Positions 9,399 through 16,960 of a stretch of DNA of 39,913 nt are shown piece by piece (the first letter of the stretch is position 1; the number at the start of each line of letters is the position of its first letter). The position numbers and the translations under genes are program-made. A model generated the notes under the pieces. The model was not told the DNA's origin, did not search any database, and saw only the letters and a list, made by a program, of their open reading frames with translations. Origin of the DNA: an uncultured Lachnospiraceae bacterium (GTDB lineage Bacteria; Bacillota; Clostridia; Lachnospirales; Lachnospiraceae); assembly GCA_947650005.1 (NCBI GenBank), contig CANSTU010000028.1:1-39913 (forward strand), given 5' to 3'.

Positions 9399-10805
9399 TT
9401 ATGCCGGATAAGCCCCATTCTTCGTATCCGCCTGGGTCATATCCACTTTCTCCTGCTGAGCCTGGCGGTATTTGAAGAAGTCCACAGCTACCTGCGGGAA
9501 CAGAGCATAGCTGAGTACGTCCTCATCCTGCTGCTTCCATTCCTTCATCTCGGACTCGATCTTCTCCAACTCGTTGGGGATCAGATCCGCAGGGCGGCAA
9601 GTGATTACTTCCTTGTCTCCGATTACCTTCTTCACCACTTCCGGATCGAAAGGTTTCACGGTCTGGCCATATTTACCGGAAAGCAGATCCTTGGTCTCGC
9701 CAGTAGCCATCTTATATCTCTCACCCATCAGCACATTGAATACAGCCTGCGTACCCACGATCTGGGAAGAGGGGGTAACAAGCGGCGGCTCACCGAAGTC
9801 TTTCCGCACGCGGGGGATCTCCTGGAGCACATCGTCATATTTGTCGCTGGCGTTCTGTTCCTTCAGCTGGCTCACCATGTTGGACAGCATGCCGCCCGGA
9901 ACCTGATACATGAGAGTCTTGATGTTCACGCCCAAAACCTTGGGATCCATCAGGCCGCTCTTTAAGCACTCCTCCCTGTAAGGACGGAAATAGTCTGCAA
10001 TTTCCGCCAGCAGGTTCTGGTCATAACCGGTATCATAAGGGGTACCGCGGAAGGTTTCCACCATAACCTCCGTTGCAGGCTGGGAAGTCCCCAGTGCGAA
10101 GGGAGAAATGGCACAGTCGATCACATCCACACCCGCCTCTACTGCCTTCAGATAGGTCATGCTGGCCACACCAGAGGTGTAATGGGTATGCAGCTGGATG
10201 GGCAGCTTGGTGGCGGACTTCAGCGCACGGATCAGTTTATCCGCTTCATAGGGCACCAGCAGTCCAGCCATGTCCTTGATACAGATGGAATCCGCACCCA
10301 TCTCCTCGATTTCCTTAGCGATATTCATCCAGTAATCCAGCGTATAGGCATCGCCCAAGGTATAAGACAGTGCGATCTGAGCATGACCATGCTCCTTATT
10401 GCAAGCCGTTACAGCGGCCTGCAGGTTGCGCAGGTCGTTCAGGCAGTCGAAGATACGGATATTGTCGATACCGTTTGCAATGGACTTCTGTACGAAGTAC
10501 TCCACCACGTCATCCGCATAGTGACGATAACCCAGAATGTTCTGACCGCGGAACAACATCTGCAATTTTGTATTCTTGAAAGCTGCTTTCAGCTTTCTCA
10601 GCCTTTCCCACGGATCCTCATGCAGGAAACGGAGGGAAGCATCAAAGGTGGCGCCGCCCCAGCATTCCACCGCTTCGTAACCAACCTTATCCATCTTCTC
10701 CGCAATGGGAAGCATCAATTCGGTGGGCATTCTGGTGGCGATCAGGGACTGATGGGCGTCACGCAATACAGTTTCCATAATTTTAACGGGCTTCGGGTCT
10801 GACAT
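9399..10805 (-). CDS. oadA: Oxaloacetate decarboxylase-type carboxyltransferase, alpha subunit without biotin domain
   Basis: This subunit transfers the carboxyl group of oxaloacetate (or pyruvate in reverse) to biotin. The TIM-barrel starts with the family signature METVLRDAHQSLIATRM. It continues with YEAVECWGGATFDASLRFL, the carboxylated-lysine motif DSICIKDMAGLL and the metal-binding HTHYTSG. At 468 residues it ends before the usual C-terminal biotinyl domain, which is encoded separately at 12228-12602. The start has an excellent TTAGGAGG. It is the last gene of the operon; 193 bases with several hairpins separate it from oadB, so it may be processed or expressed at a different level. It forms part of a membrane complex with OadB and the OadG-like protein. 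Confidence 0.93.
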   Translation of the reverse strand: MSDPKPVKIMETVLRDAHQSLIATRMPTELMLPIAEKMDKVGYEAVECWGGATFDASLRFLHEDPWERLRKLKAAFKNTKLQMLFRGQNILGYRHYADDVVEYFVQKSIANGIDNIRIFDCLNDLRNLQAAVTACNKEHGHAQIALSYTLGDAYTLDYWMNIAKEIEEMGADSICIKDMAGLLVPYEADKLIRALKSATKLPIQLHTHYTSGVASMTYLKAVEAGVDVIDCAISPFALGTSQPATEVMVETFRGTPYDTGYDQNLLAEIADYFRPYREECLKSGLMDPKVLGVNIKTLMYQVPGGMLSNMVSQLKEQNASDKYDDVLQEIPRVRKDFGEPPLVTPSSQIVGTQAVFNVLMGERYKMATGETKDLLSGKYGQTVKPFDPEVVKKVIGDKEVITCRPADLIPNELEKIESEMKEWKQQDEDVLSYALFPQVAVDFFKYRQAQQEKVDMTQADTKNGAYPA

Positions 10806-10998
10806 TTCCTTTTCCTCCTAAATTTCTATGATTGATTGGGTCTTCTGTCCGGTATCCCGACAGCGGTTTTGCACAAGATGATGACCTGCCCAGCCTCGCT
10901 GCCTGTGAGAGCCCCGCCTCAGCCGACGGGAGATACAGCCCTCACGGTATGCGCCGAATACCTGTGCAGGCAAACACCTGGCGCATTACACGCAGGAA

Positions 10999-12150
10999 TC
11001 AGAATACGCCGAAGATTGCCATAAACGTACCGGCCGCAACAGCAGTACCGATAACGCCGGCCACGTTAGGTCCCATAGCATGCATCAGCAGGAAGTTGGT
11101 GGGATCTGCCTCGGCTCCAACCTTCTGGGAAACTCGGGCCGCCATAGGCACTGCGGATACACCCGCAGAACCGATCAGCGGATTCACCTTACCATGGGTA
11201 AATACGCACATCAGCTTACCGAACAGCACGCCTGCCGCCGTACCAAAGGCAAATGCGATCAGACCCAGCGCAACGATTTTCAGGGTGTCCAGGTTCAGGA
11301 ACGCTTCCGCGCTGGTCGTAGCGCCTACGGAAGTTCCCAGCAGGATAACAACGATATACATCAGAGCGTTGGAAGCCGTATCGGTCAGCTGTCTCACAAC
11401 GCCTGATTCACGGAACAGGTTGCCTAACATCAGCATACCTACGAGAGGAGCCGTGGTAGGAAGGATCAGACATACAACGATGGTAACAACGATGGGGAAC
11501 AGGATCTTTTCCAGCTTGGTCACCGGACGAAGCTGTTCCATCTTGATCTTCCTTTCCTTCTCAGTGGTAAGCAGCTTCATGATCGGGGGCTGAATGATCG
11601 GCACCAGGGACATATACGAATATGCCGCCACAGCGATCGGGCCCAACAGTCCGGTCTGGCCCAGCTTACCTGCGAGGAAAATGGATGTGGGGCCGTCCGC
11701 TCCGCCGATGATGGAGATAGCGGCAGCAGCCTTATCGTTGAAACCGAGTGCAATCGCCCCGAAGTAAGCCGCAAAAATACCAAACTGTGCAGACGCCCCC
11801 AGAAGGAAGCTCTTCGGATTGGCGATCAGCGGCCCGAAGTCGGTCATTGCTCCCACACCCATGAAGATCAGCGACGGCAGGATTGCCCACTCATCCAGGA
11901 CATAGAAATAATAGAGCAGCCCGCCCACGCCGTTTGACGAATCGCTCGCATGGAGCATGATATCCGGATAAATATTCACCAGCAGCATACCGAAGGCAAT
12001 GGGCGTAAGAAGCAACGGTTCAAAGCCTTTGGCAATCGCCAGATAGAGAAAGACACAAGCGACTACGATCATCAGGTAATTTCCCCAGGTCAAATTGAAG
12101 AATGCCGTCTGATGTATCAGATTGTCTAATGTGGTTACTATGTAATCCAT
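10999..12150 (-). CDS. oadB: Sodium-pumping decarboxylase beta subunit
   Basis: This is the integral membrane subunit that decarboxylates carboxybiotin and exports sodium ions. The protein is about 383 residues and almost wholly hydrophobic, with the conserved [19 protein letters not shown] region (containing the key Asp) and the [19 protein letters not shown] motif typical of OadB/MmdB/GcdB. The open frame extends five codons further up, but ATG 12150 lies 7 bases after GGAGGT (12158-12163). The beta subunit alone cannot tell whether the complex uses oxaloacetate or methylmalonyl-CoA. Just upstream, 12164-12190 resembles a degenerate family B leader repeat. Confidence 0.95.
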   Translation of the reverse strand: MDYIVTTLDNLIHQTAFFNLTWGNYLMIVVACVFLYLAIAKGFEPLLLTPIAFGMLLVNIYPDIMLHASDSSNGVGGLLYYFYVLDEWAILPSLIFMGVGAMTDFGPLIANPKSFLLGASAQFGIFAAYFGAIALGFNDKAAAAISIIGGADGPTSIFLAGKLGQTGLLGPIAVAAYSYMSLVPIIQPPIMKLLTTEKERKIKMEQLRPVTKLEKILFPIVVTIVVCLILPTTAPLVGMLMLGNLFRESGVVRQLTDTASNALMYIVVILLGTSVGATTSAEAFLNLDTLKIVALGLIAFAFGTAAGVLFGKLMCVFTHGKVNPLIGSAGVSAVPMAARVSQKVGAEADPTNFLLMHAMGPNVAGVIGTAVAAGTFMAIFGVF

Positions 12151-12227
12151 TCTGTTGACCTCCATTCCATTTACCGGAACCTGCGAATCGAACTCTGCAT
12201 GTCCCGGCGGGGTTTCTCACCCTCTGA

Positions 12228-12602
12228 TCAGTTTAAGGTTGCAAGCACAGCGCCTGCTTCAACGGCATCGCCCACAGATACTTCAATGCTTGCCACTGTT
12301 CCGTCAGAAGGAGCAACAACAGGGATTTCCATTTTCATGGCCTCGATCGTAACAACCGTATCGCCTGTCTTGACCGCCTGGCCAACTTTAGCATCGATGG
12401 CAAATACCTTACCGGCCGCACCTGCCTCAATCTTTATGCTGCCGGCCGCACCGGATGCTGCTTTGGGCGCCGCCGCAGGCGCTGCCTTGGGCGCTGCTTT
12501 CGGGGCTGCCTTGGGTGCCGCCGCGGGAGCTGCTCCGCCTGCGCCCTCTTCTACTACTACATCATATACGTTGCCGTTTACGGTGATTGTATAATTTTTC
12601 AT
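12228..12602 (-). CDS. Biotin carboxyl carrier protein of the decarboxylase complex
   Basis: This small soluble carrier moves the carboxyl group from the carboxyltransferase to OadB. It has a short N-terminal segment, an Ala/Pro/Lys-rich flexible linker with repeated AAPKAAPKAA units (about residues 23-50), then a biotinyl domain with the EAMKME biotinylation site and the paired-hairpin pattern ending EAGAVLATLN. The operon contains one carrier but two different carboxyltransferases. The linker's low-complexity, GC-rich repeats make this stretch prone to length variation. GGAGGAATATCACC precedes the start. Confidence 0.95.
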   Translation of the reverse strand: MKNYTITVNGNVYDVVVEEGAGGAAPAAAPKAAPKAAPKAAPAAAPKAASGAAGSIKIEAGAAGKVFAIDAKVGQAVKTGDTVVTIEAMKMEIPVVAPSDGTVASIEVSVGDAVEAGAVLATLN

Positions 12603-12644
12603 GGTGATATTCCTCCTGTAAAATCCTTTTCCTTTAAAATCAAT

Positions 12645-13379
12645 TTACCATTTTCTATTTCCGGCCCGCCGGATACTTCTTACCACAAAGCCGTCTGTTG
12701 ATGCAGCGCCTTCACACGCCGCAACCGCTGCTGCGATCACTGCCACCAGCTCGTAATCGTCTGTAAGCTCTTCTTCCACCGCTGCCTGTACGGGGGCTGC
12801 TGAAACAGCAGGAGCTGCTGTTTCTTCCTTCTTCTTACCCGAGAAGGCCGCCTGAATCTTCGGGATGAATGCAAAGCAATAGATGATCAGGCAGATCAGG
12901 ATCAGAACCACGAACACCGTGCCCATTCCGAGAACGGTATTCAATGCCGCATTCGTCATGAGTTCCCCAAAGGTATATTCCACGTTCGTTGTAATGCTGG
13001 TCAGAGACAGATCTTCGTCCAAAAGAATCTCTATCAGCGCGTCATGGGAGGAACCGTCCACCTTTACGTTGATGGTGACACCGTTATCGCCTATGCTCAC
13101 TTCGTGATTCCCAATGGAATTCACTTCGCCGATGTCTTCCAGAGCGCCTGTCCAGCTGGACAGAGCAGCGGAAACAACAGCGTCTCCGGCGTATTGATCC
13201 TGCATGTTCTGATCCACAATGGATCTGACAGAATCAATCACCTGATCGGCATAGTTGATCGCATCCTCCTCCGTTATCCCATATGTATTGGATGTGGTCT
13301 CATTCGTGTTTTCGCCGCAAGCCGTCATGCCGAAGATACAGATGAGAACCATACCTAATACTAACAACTTTCTTTTCAT
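12645..13379 (-). CDS. OadG-like subunit with extracytoplasmic lipoprotein domain
   Basis: This is the accessory membrane subunit of the pump. It begins with a lipoprotein signal (GMTAC, cysteine at residue 21), followed by a roughly 110-residue outward domain unlike classical short OadG. A membrane helix follows at about 135-158 (VLGMGTVFVVLILICLIIYCFAF), then a charged segment, an Ala/Pro-rich cytoplasmic tail and the family's AVIAAAVAAC end region with a basic C-terminus (VVRSIRRAGNRKW). Position between the carboxyltransferase and biotin-carrier genes supports the assignment. The outer domain's role is unknown. The start is preceded by a family B leader repeat whose GGAAAGGC is a distant ribosome site. 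Confidence 0.8.
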   Translation of the reverse strand: MKRKLLVLGMVLICIFGMTACGENTNETTSNTYGITEEDAINYADQVIDSVRSIVDQNMQDQYAGDAVVSAALSSWTGALEDIGEVNSIGNHEVSIGDNGVTINVKVDGSSHDALIEILLDEDLSLTSITTNVEYTFGELMTNAALNTVLGMGTVFVVLILICLIIYCFAFIPKIQAAFSGKKKEETAAPAVSAAPVQAAVEEELTDDYELVAVIAAAVAACEGAASTDGFVVRSIRRAGNRKW

Positions 13380-13390
13380 AATTAATTAAT

Positions 13391-13426
13391 ACCTATGCCT
13401 TTCCGCAACCTGCAAACTTAAATGTG
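13391..13426 (-). repeat. Leader repeat family B before oadG
   Basis: On the minus strand this reads TTTGCAGGTTGCGGAAAGGC followed by ATAGGT. It matches 34321-34356 at all but about five of 36 positions and shares the core with 242-279. An upstream GCCTGC can pair with GCAGG. Confidence 0.75.
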
Positions 13427-13496
13427 TGCGCAGTACGCTATGCCGCAGGCACAATATTTTACTCTCTTCAAAGTCAGCCGTGTTAGTCCAAGGCGT

Positions 13497-14927
13497 CTAA
13501 ACCGTACCGTGTTTTTTCGCCGGACGGTCTTCTCTCTTTGTGAAGAGCATCTCAAATGCGCCAATGACATACTTTCTAGTATCAGCCGGCTCTATGATGG
13601 TATCCACATACCCTCTCTTCGCCGCGCTGGCTGCGCTGGTCTGGAAAGCCGCATATTCCTTCGCACACTGCTCAACGGCATCTGCCCCCTGACCGTCGCA
13701 GATGATTTTCGCCGCAAGGCGCGCATCCATGGTTCCGATTTCCGCATCCGGCCAGCAATAGGTCATGTCCGCCCCCACCGCTTTGGAGTTCATGGCCACA
13801 TATGCGCTTCCAAACGCCTTGCCGATCACCACGTTCACCTTCGGAACCGTCGCATTGGCAAAGGCATATGTAAGGCGGGCCGCCGCTTTGGCGATCTTCT
13901 TCTCAGAACACTTGTCCGCCGCAAAACCGTTCACATTGGTCAGCGTCAGCACAGGGATATTAAAGGCATCGCAGAAATTGACGAATTCTGCCGCTTTGTC
14001 ACATCCCGCCGGAGAAAGGGCGGCATCATAGGTTTCCGTCTTCTCGCCTTCATCGTTGTATACTTCGCTGCGGTTCGCCACAGCGCCCACCGTCACGCCG
14101 TTGAGCTTCAAAAAGCCGGTTACCATCTCCTTCGCATAGGCTGCCTTCACTTCCACAAACACGTTATCGTCCGCAATGGTGGAAAGAGCGATGGAAGTAT
14201 CCCCTACGCAATTAGCCAAAGCCGCATCCGCCCGGTTCAGATCATCCGTACATTCTACGAAGGAAGCGTCTTCTTCGTTATTGGAAGGAAGCATGCACAC
14301 CAAATCCCTGATCTGGCTCAGGATAGAAGCCTCGTCACCGATAAAATCAACCAACCCTGCTTCTTCGCTCTGGAAGGATGCATTGGAGGTATCGCATTTG
14401 GAAATCTCATTACCGGCAAGCGCGTTGGGAGCGTTTACGAATAGTTTCGCCTTCTTTTCTTCCATAAATGTAAAGTCGGTGAGGGCAGGCACTAAAGCCA
14501 AACCGCCGCCACAGGTTCCGAACACGGCGCTGATCTGCGGAATCACGCCGGAAGCGGTGGACTGCTTCATATAGATTTCGCCGAAAGCGTTCAGGGCATC
14601 TGTAGCCTCCTGCAGCCGAAGCCCAGCGGAGTCGATCAGTCCGATCACAGGTGCGCCTGTCTTCATAGCCAGGTCGTAAAGTCTGGTAATCTTCTTCGCA
14701 TGCATTTCACCAATGCTGCCGCCCAGTACGGACGCGTCCTGGCTGTATACATACACGAGGTTGCCGTCGATCACTCCATAGCCGGTAACACATCCGTCGG
14801 AAGGAGTCTCTGTCTGTTTCAGATTGAAGTCAGTCGCCCTGGCCGTGACCATGGCGCCAATTTCAACGAAACTGTTGTCATCGAGCAAAGCGGCAATTCT
14901 TTGGCTCGCTTGTGAAGTAATACTCAT
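13497..14927 (-). CDS. mmdA: Methylmalonyl-CoA decarboxylase-type carboxyltransferase (acyl-CoA carboxylase beta family)
   Basis: This subunit would transfer a carboxyl group between an acyl-CoA and carrier biotin. It has two crotonase-like halves typical of the carboxyltransferase family, with VYSQDASVLGGSIGEMHAKKITRLYDLA and the oxyanion-hole region VFGTCGGGLALVPALTDF in the first half. The second half contains LTNVNGFAADKCSEKK and GKAFGSAYVAMNSKAVGAD. It is 476 residues, somewhat shorter than the roughly 510 of characterised MmdA or 12S transcarboxylase proteins. AATGGAGGG lies properly before ATG 14927. It is first in an operon with OadG, biotin carrier, OadB and OadA. Substrate specificity (methylmalonyl-, malonyl- or glutaconyl-CoA) is inferred and the symbol is provisional. 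Confidence 0.85.
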   Translation of the reverse strand: MSITSQASQRIAALLDDNSFVEIGAMVTARATDFNLKQTETPSDGCVTGYGVIDGNLVYVYSQDASVLGGSIGEMHAKKITRLYDLAMKTGAPVIGLIDSAGLRLQEATDALNAFGEIYMKQSTASGVIPQISAVFGTCGGGLALVPALTDFTFMEEKKAKLFVNAPNALAGNEISKCDTSNASFQSEEAGLVDFIGDEASILSQIRDLVCMLPSNNEEDASFVECTDDLNRADAALANCVGDTSIALSTIADDNVFVEVKAAYAKEMVTGFLKLNGVTVGAVANRSEVYNDEGEKTETYDAALSPAGCDKAAEFVNFCDAFNIPVLTLTNVNGFAADKCSEKKIAKAAARLTYAFANATVPKVNVVIGKAFGSAYVAMNSKAVGADMTYCWPDAEIGTMDARLAAKIICDGQGADAVEQCAKEYAAFQTSAASAAKRGYVDTIIEPADTRKYVIGAFEMLFTKREDRPAKKHGTV

Positions 14928-15081
14928 CTTTCAGCCCTCCATTTTATATTAATAAAAAAGTTAACTTAAAACTACGGACGCCGAAGGCATCAGCAGGCTG
15001 AAATCTGCGGCCCGCCTTTCGTCCCAGATACCTCCTCCAGGGCAAAAAACTGACCTGTGCCCACAGCTCCCGTATTTTAGT

Positions 15082-15087
15082 AGTATA
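15082..15087 (-). promoter_or_regulatory. Probable -10 of the decarboxylase operon
   Basis: TATACT reads on the minus strand with TGGTCG 17 bases upstream (a three-of-six -35). The start would be near 15075, leaving a roughly 150-base leader before 14927 that includes a hairpin (GATGCC-TTC-GGCGTC) and a U/A-rich stretch. The interval 14928-15447 otherwise holds only repeat modules. Confidence 0.5.
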
Positions 15088-15169
15088 ACACGAATTTTGC
15101 TTCCCGACCAGATGTAAAAATAAATTTTTCTCTATAAAATGCACTTTTTTTCAAAACATTAACATGTCT

Positions 15170-15211
15170 GTTCCCATCTGTGCGCCCTGGCGCTCATACA
15201 AATCAGAGGGG
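15170..15211 (-). repeat. Family A leader module
   Basis: Minus-strand reading: CTGATTTGTATGA, stem GCGCC-ag-GGCGC, then ACAGATGGGAACAGACATG. No gene follows; the ATG opens only a few codons. It appears to be a stray copy upstream of the decarboxylase operon promoter. Confidence 0.75.
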
Positions 15212-15225
15212 ATAGGTTCAAACAT

Positions 15226-15277
15226 GTCTTTGCAGCCATTTTTCAACCGTGAATTTATGCCTACTGAAGCAGGCATG
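15226..15277 (+). repeat. Leader repeat family C, copy 2
   Basis: These 52 bases match 150-201 with three differences, including the ATGCCT/AGGCAT hairpin. They are followed by an AGATTGAAAA/TTTTTAATCT hairpin at 15285-15310. Unlike copy 1, no plus-strand gene follows. Confidence 0.85.
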
Positions 15278-15284
15278 AAGGGTT

Positions 15285-15404
15285 AGATTGAAAATTTAAA
15301 TTTTTAATCTCCCTGATTTAGCTGCACGCTAAAGCGGCAGATGGGAGCAAAATGTCAATTTTCAATCTTGCTCTCACCTGCGTGCAAGGCACACGCTCAC
15401 GGGG
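15285..15404. repeat. Scrambled cluster of leader modules in both orientations
   Basis: A hairpin (15285-15310) is followed by a plus-oriented family A module (15311-15350, ending CAGATGGGAGCAAAATG). A minus-oriented family A module (15369-15404) comes next, with its GATTGAAAATTGACATT arm running into the plus copy. The same arm is complete at 38235-38260, so this copy looks interrupted by the inverted one. Confidence 0.7.
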
Positions 15405-15447
15405 AGAACGGCTCCGTCCAACCTTTGGCGTATTCCTGTCTATCTCC

Positions 15448-16767
15448 TTATAGAGAAAATCGGGCAAACAGCTCCTGGAGCACATAGCGGTAAGTCCGCT
15501 CGGCAACTCCGGCAGCGGTGAGGATGGGAATCTGAGCGTAGGGCTCCCCGTTGACATAGTAATGCTGCCAGCCCACGTTCTTTCCTTCCTCCACCGGGGC
15601 CTTCAGGGATTCGGCCAGCTCCATTTCCGTACGGATCTCATCCTGTTCGCACAGAAGAAGGCGGATCTGTCCGGGCGCCTGTTTCAGAGGGACTTCATCT
15701 GCCACTCCATCCGTCACAGGTATCGTGCCGGGCGTCTCTTCCCGATAGATGTCCTTCTCCTCATAGGAGGCCAGGGCATATTCATAGAGCAGCCTGGCGT
15801 CGTGCCATTTCCAGCTTTTATGGTTGGGCCAGCCGCAGGCCAAAAGAGCGATGGTAAAGGTTTTTCCATCCCTGGTCAAAGCTCCCACATAACAGTAGCC
15901 CGCCTTTCCGGTAAAGCCGGTCTTACCGGACAGGGCGCCTTCCATCATTCCCAGAAAAGTGTTGTGATTGGTACAGGAAAACTGTCTTCCTCCCGGGTTC
16001 CAGCTGTTGTCCGCCCCCAGCTCGTAGTCGCAGAAGGAATAGTCCGGCGTGCGGGTGATTTCCAAGAACTCTTCCCTTTTTGGGGACTGGGAAATGCAGT
16101 AGCGCATGATACGGGCCAGATCCTGCGCCGTGGTGGAATGCTGATGCTCCACACTGTTCCCATTCTCGTCCGTCACGGTTTGGATCCCGTCCAGCCCGTT
16201 CGGCGTGACGAAAAAGGTATCCGTGCAGCCTAATTCCTTCGCCATGGCATTCATCAGGGAGGTAAAACGCAGCACCGAATCCTTACTCTCCTCAAGGGAA
16301 TTGTCCGCACTGCGTTTTCCGCCTTCCTTTAGGCAGTTCCCCACATGCTCAGCGATCACCACTGCTGCATCATTGTAGGATTCCAGCATCAGGGAATACA
16401 TCAGATCCTTTAATCGGAAAACCTCTCCCTGGCGCACCCCCAAATGAACTTTCGGCATCCCTGCCGCATAGGCGGATACTGACACATAGTCCTCCATGTC
16501 CGCCTGTTCCAGCGCCAGGATACAGGTCATGATTTTGGTGGTGCTGGCCATGGGAAGAATCTCCCCGCCGTTTTTTTCCAGCAAAATACGCCCGTTGTCC
16601 GCATCCATCAGGACAGCGGACAGGGCGTATAGTTCACTGGTTGTACGTTCTCTGCCGTCCTCTTCCTCCGCCAGCGCCGCTATGGGACGTACGATGGAGC
16701 ACAAGACCATGGCCCCTGCCAGAATCAGAGGAAGGAACGACCGAACTATCTTTTTACCGAAACGCAT
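15448..16767 (-). CDS. D-alanyl-D-alanine carboxypeptidase, DacF/PBP5-like
   Basis: This penicillin-binding peptidase S11 trims the terminal D-Ala of peptidoglycan stem peptides. The motifs in order are SxxK in MASTTKIMTC, SxN in LESYNDAA and KTG in SGKTGFTGKAGYC. A signal peptide or anchor (KKIVRSFLPLILAGAMVLCSI) precedes the enzyme, and a C-terminal domain of about 130 residues follows. A TTG at 16785 in the same frame is possible, but ATG 16767 begins directly with the MRFGKK signal; the ribosome site (CAGGTAG) is weak. It is a second DacF-like gene besides the one at 23466-24731 and diverges from it clearly, so it is not a recent duplicate. Confidence 0.9.
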   Translation of the reverse strand: MRFGKKIVRSFLPLILAGAMVLCSIVRPIAALAEEEDGRERTTSELYALSAVLMDADNGRILLEKNGGEILPMASTTKIMTCILALEQADMEDYVSVSAYAAGMPKVHLGVRQGEVFRLKDLMYSLMLESYNDAAVVIAEHVGNCLKEGGKRSADNSLEESKDSVLRFTSLMNAMAKELGCTDTFFVTPNGLDGIQTVTDENGNSVEHQHSTTAQDLARIMRYCISQSPKREEFLEITRTPDYSFCDYELGADNSWNPGGRQFSCTNHNTFLGMMEGALSGKTGFTGKAGYCYVGALTRDGKTFTIALLACGWPNHKSWKWHDARLLYEYALASYEEKDIYREETPGTIPVTDGVADEVPLKQAPGQIRLLLCEQDEIRTEMELAESLKAPVEEGKNVGWQHYYVNGEPYAQIPILTAAGVAERTYRYVLQELFARFSL

Positions 16768-16960
16768 ATCGCTACCTGCTGTCAACCTATGTTACTCTAT
16801 CTTATGGACGAAGCTGTGGTTTTATGCGTTCAGAAGACGGCGCTTTTGAGGCCGTCCCCTTTTTCCCTGCGATATTCCAAATTGAAGCCTTCCGCATGGG
16901 GAGCACGAAGGAGAGCCGCCAAACGCCTGCCCCTAACGCAGTGAGGTAGCATATCGTTTG

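Noticed and set aside
14944-15144. 66-codon minus-strand open frame before the decarboxylase operon
   Set aside because: It overlaps the probable promoter and leader, has no ribosome site and no recognisable product.
15351-15446. Short plus-strand frame after the module at 15311-15350
   Set aside because: It follows a good ribosome-site sequence but encodes only about 31 residues, running through an inverted module copy; no sign of selection for a protein.
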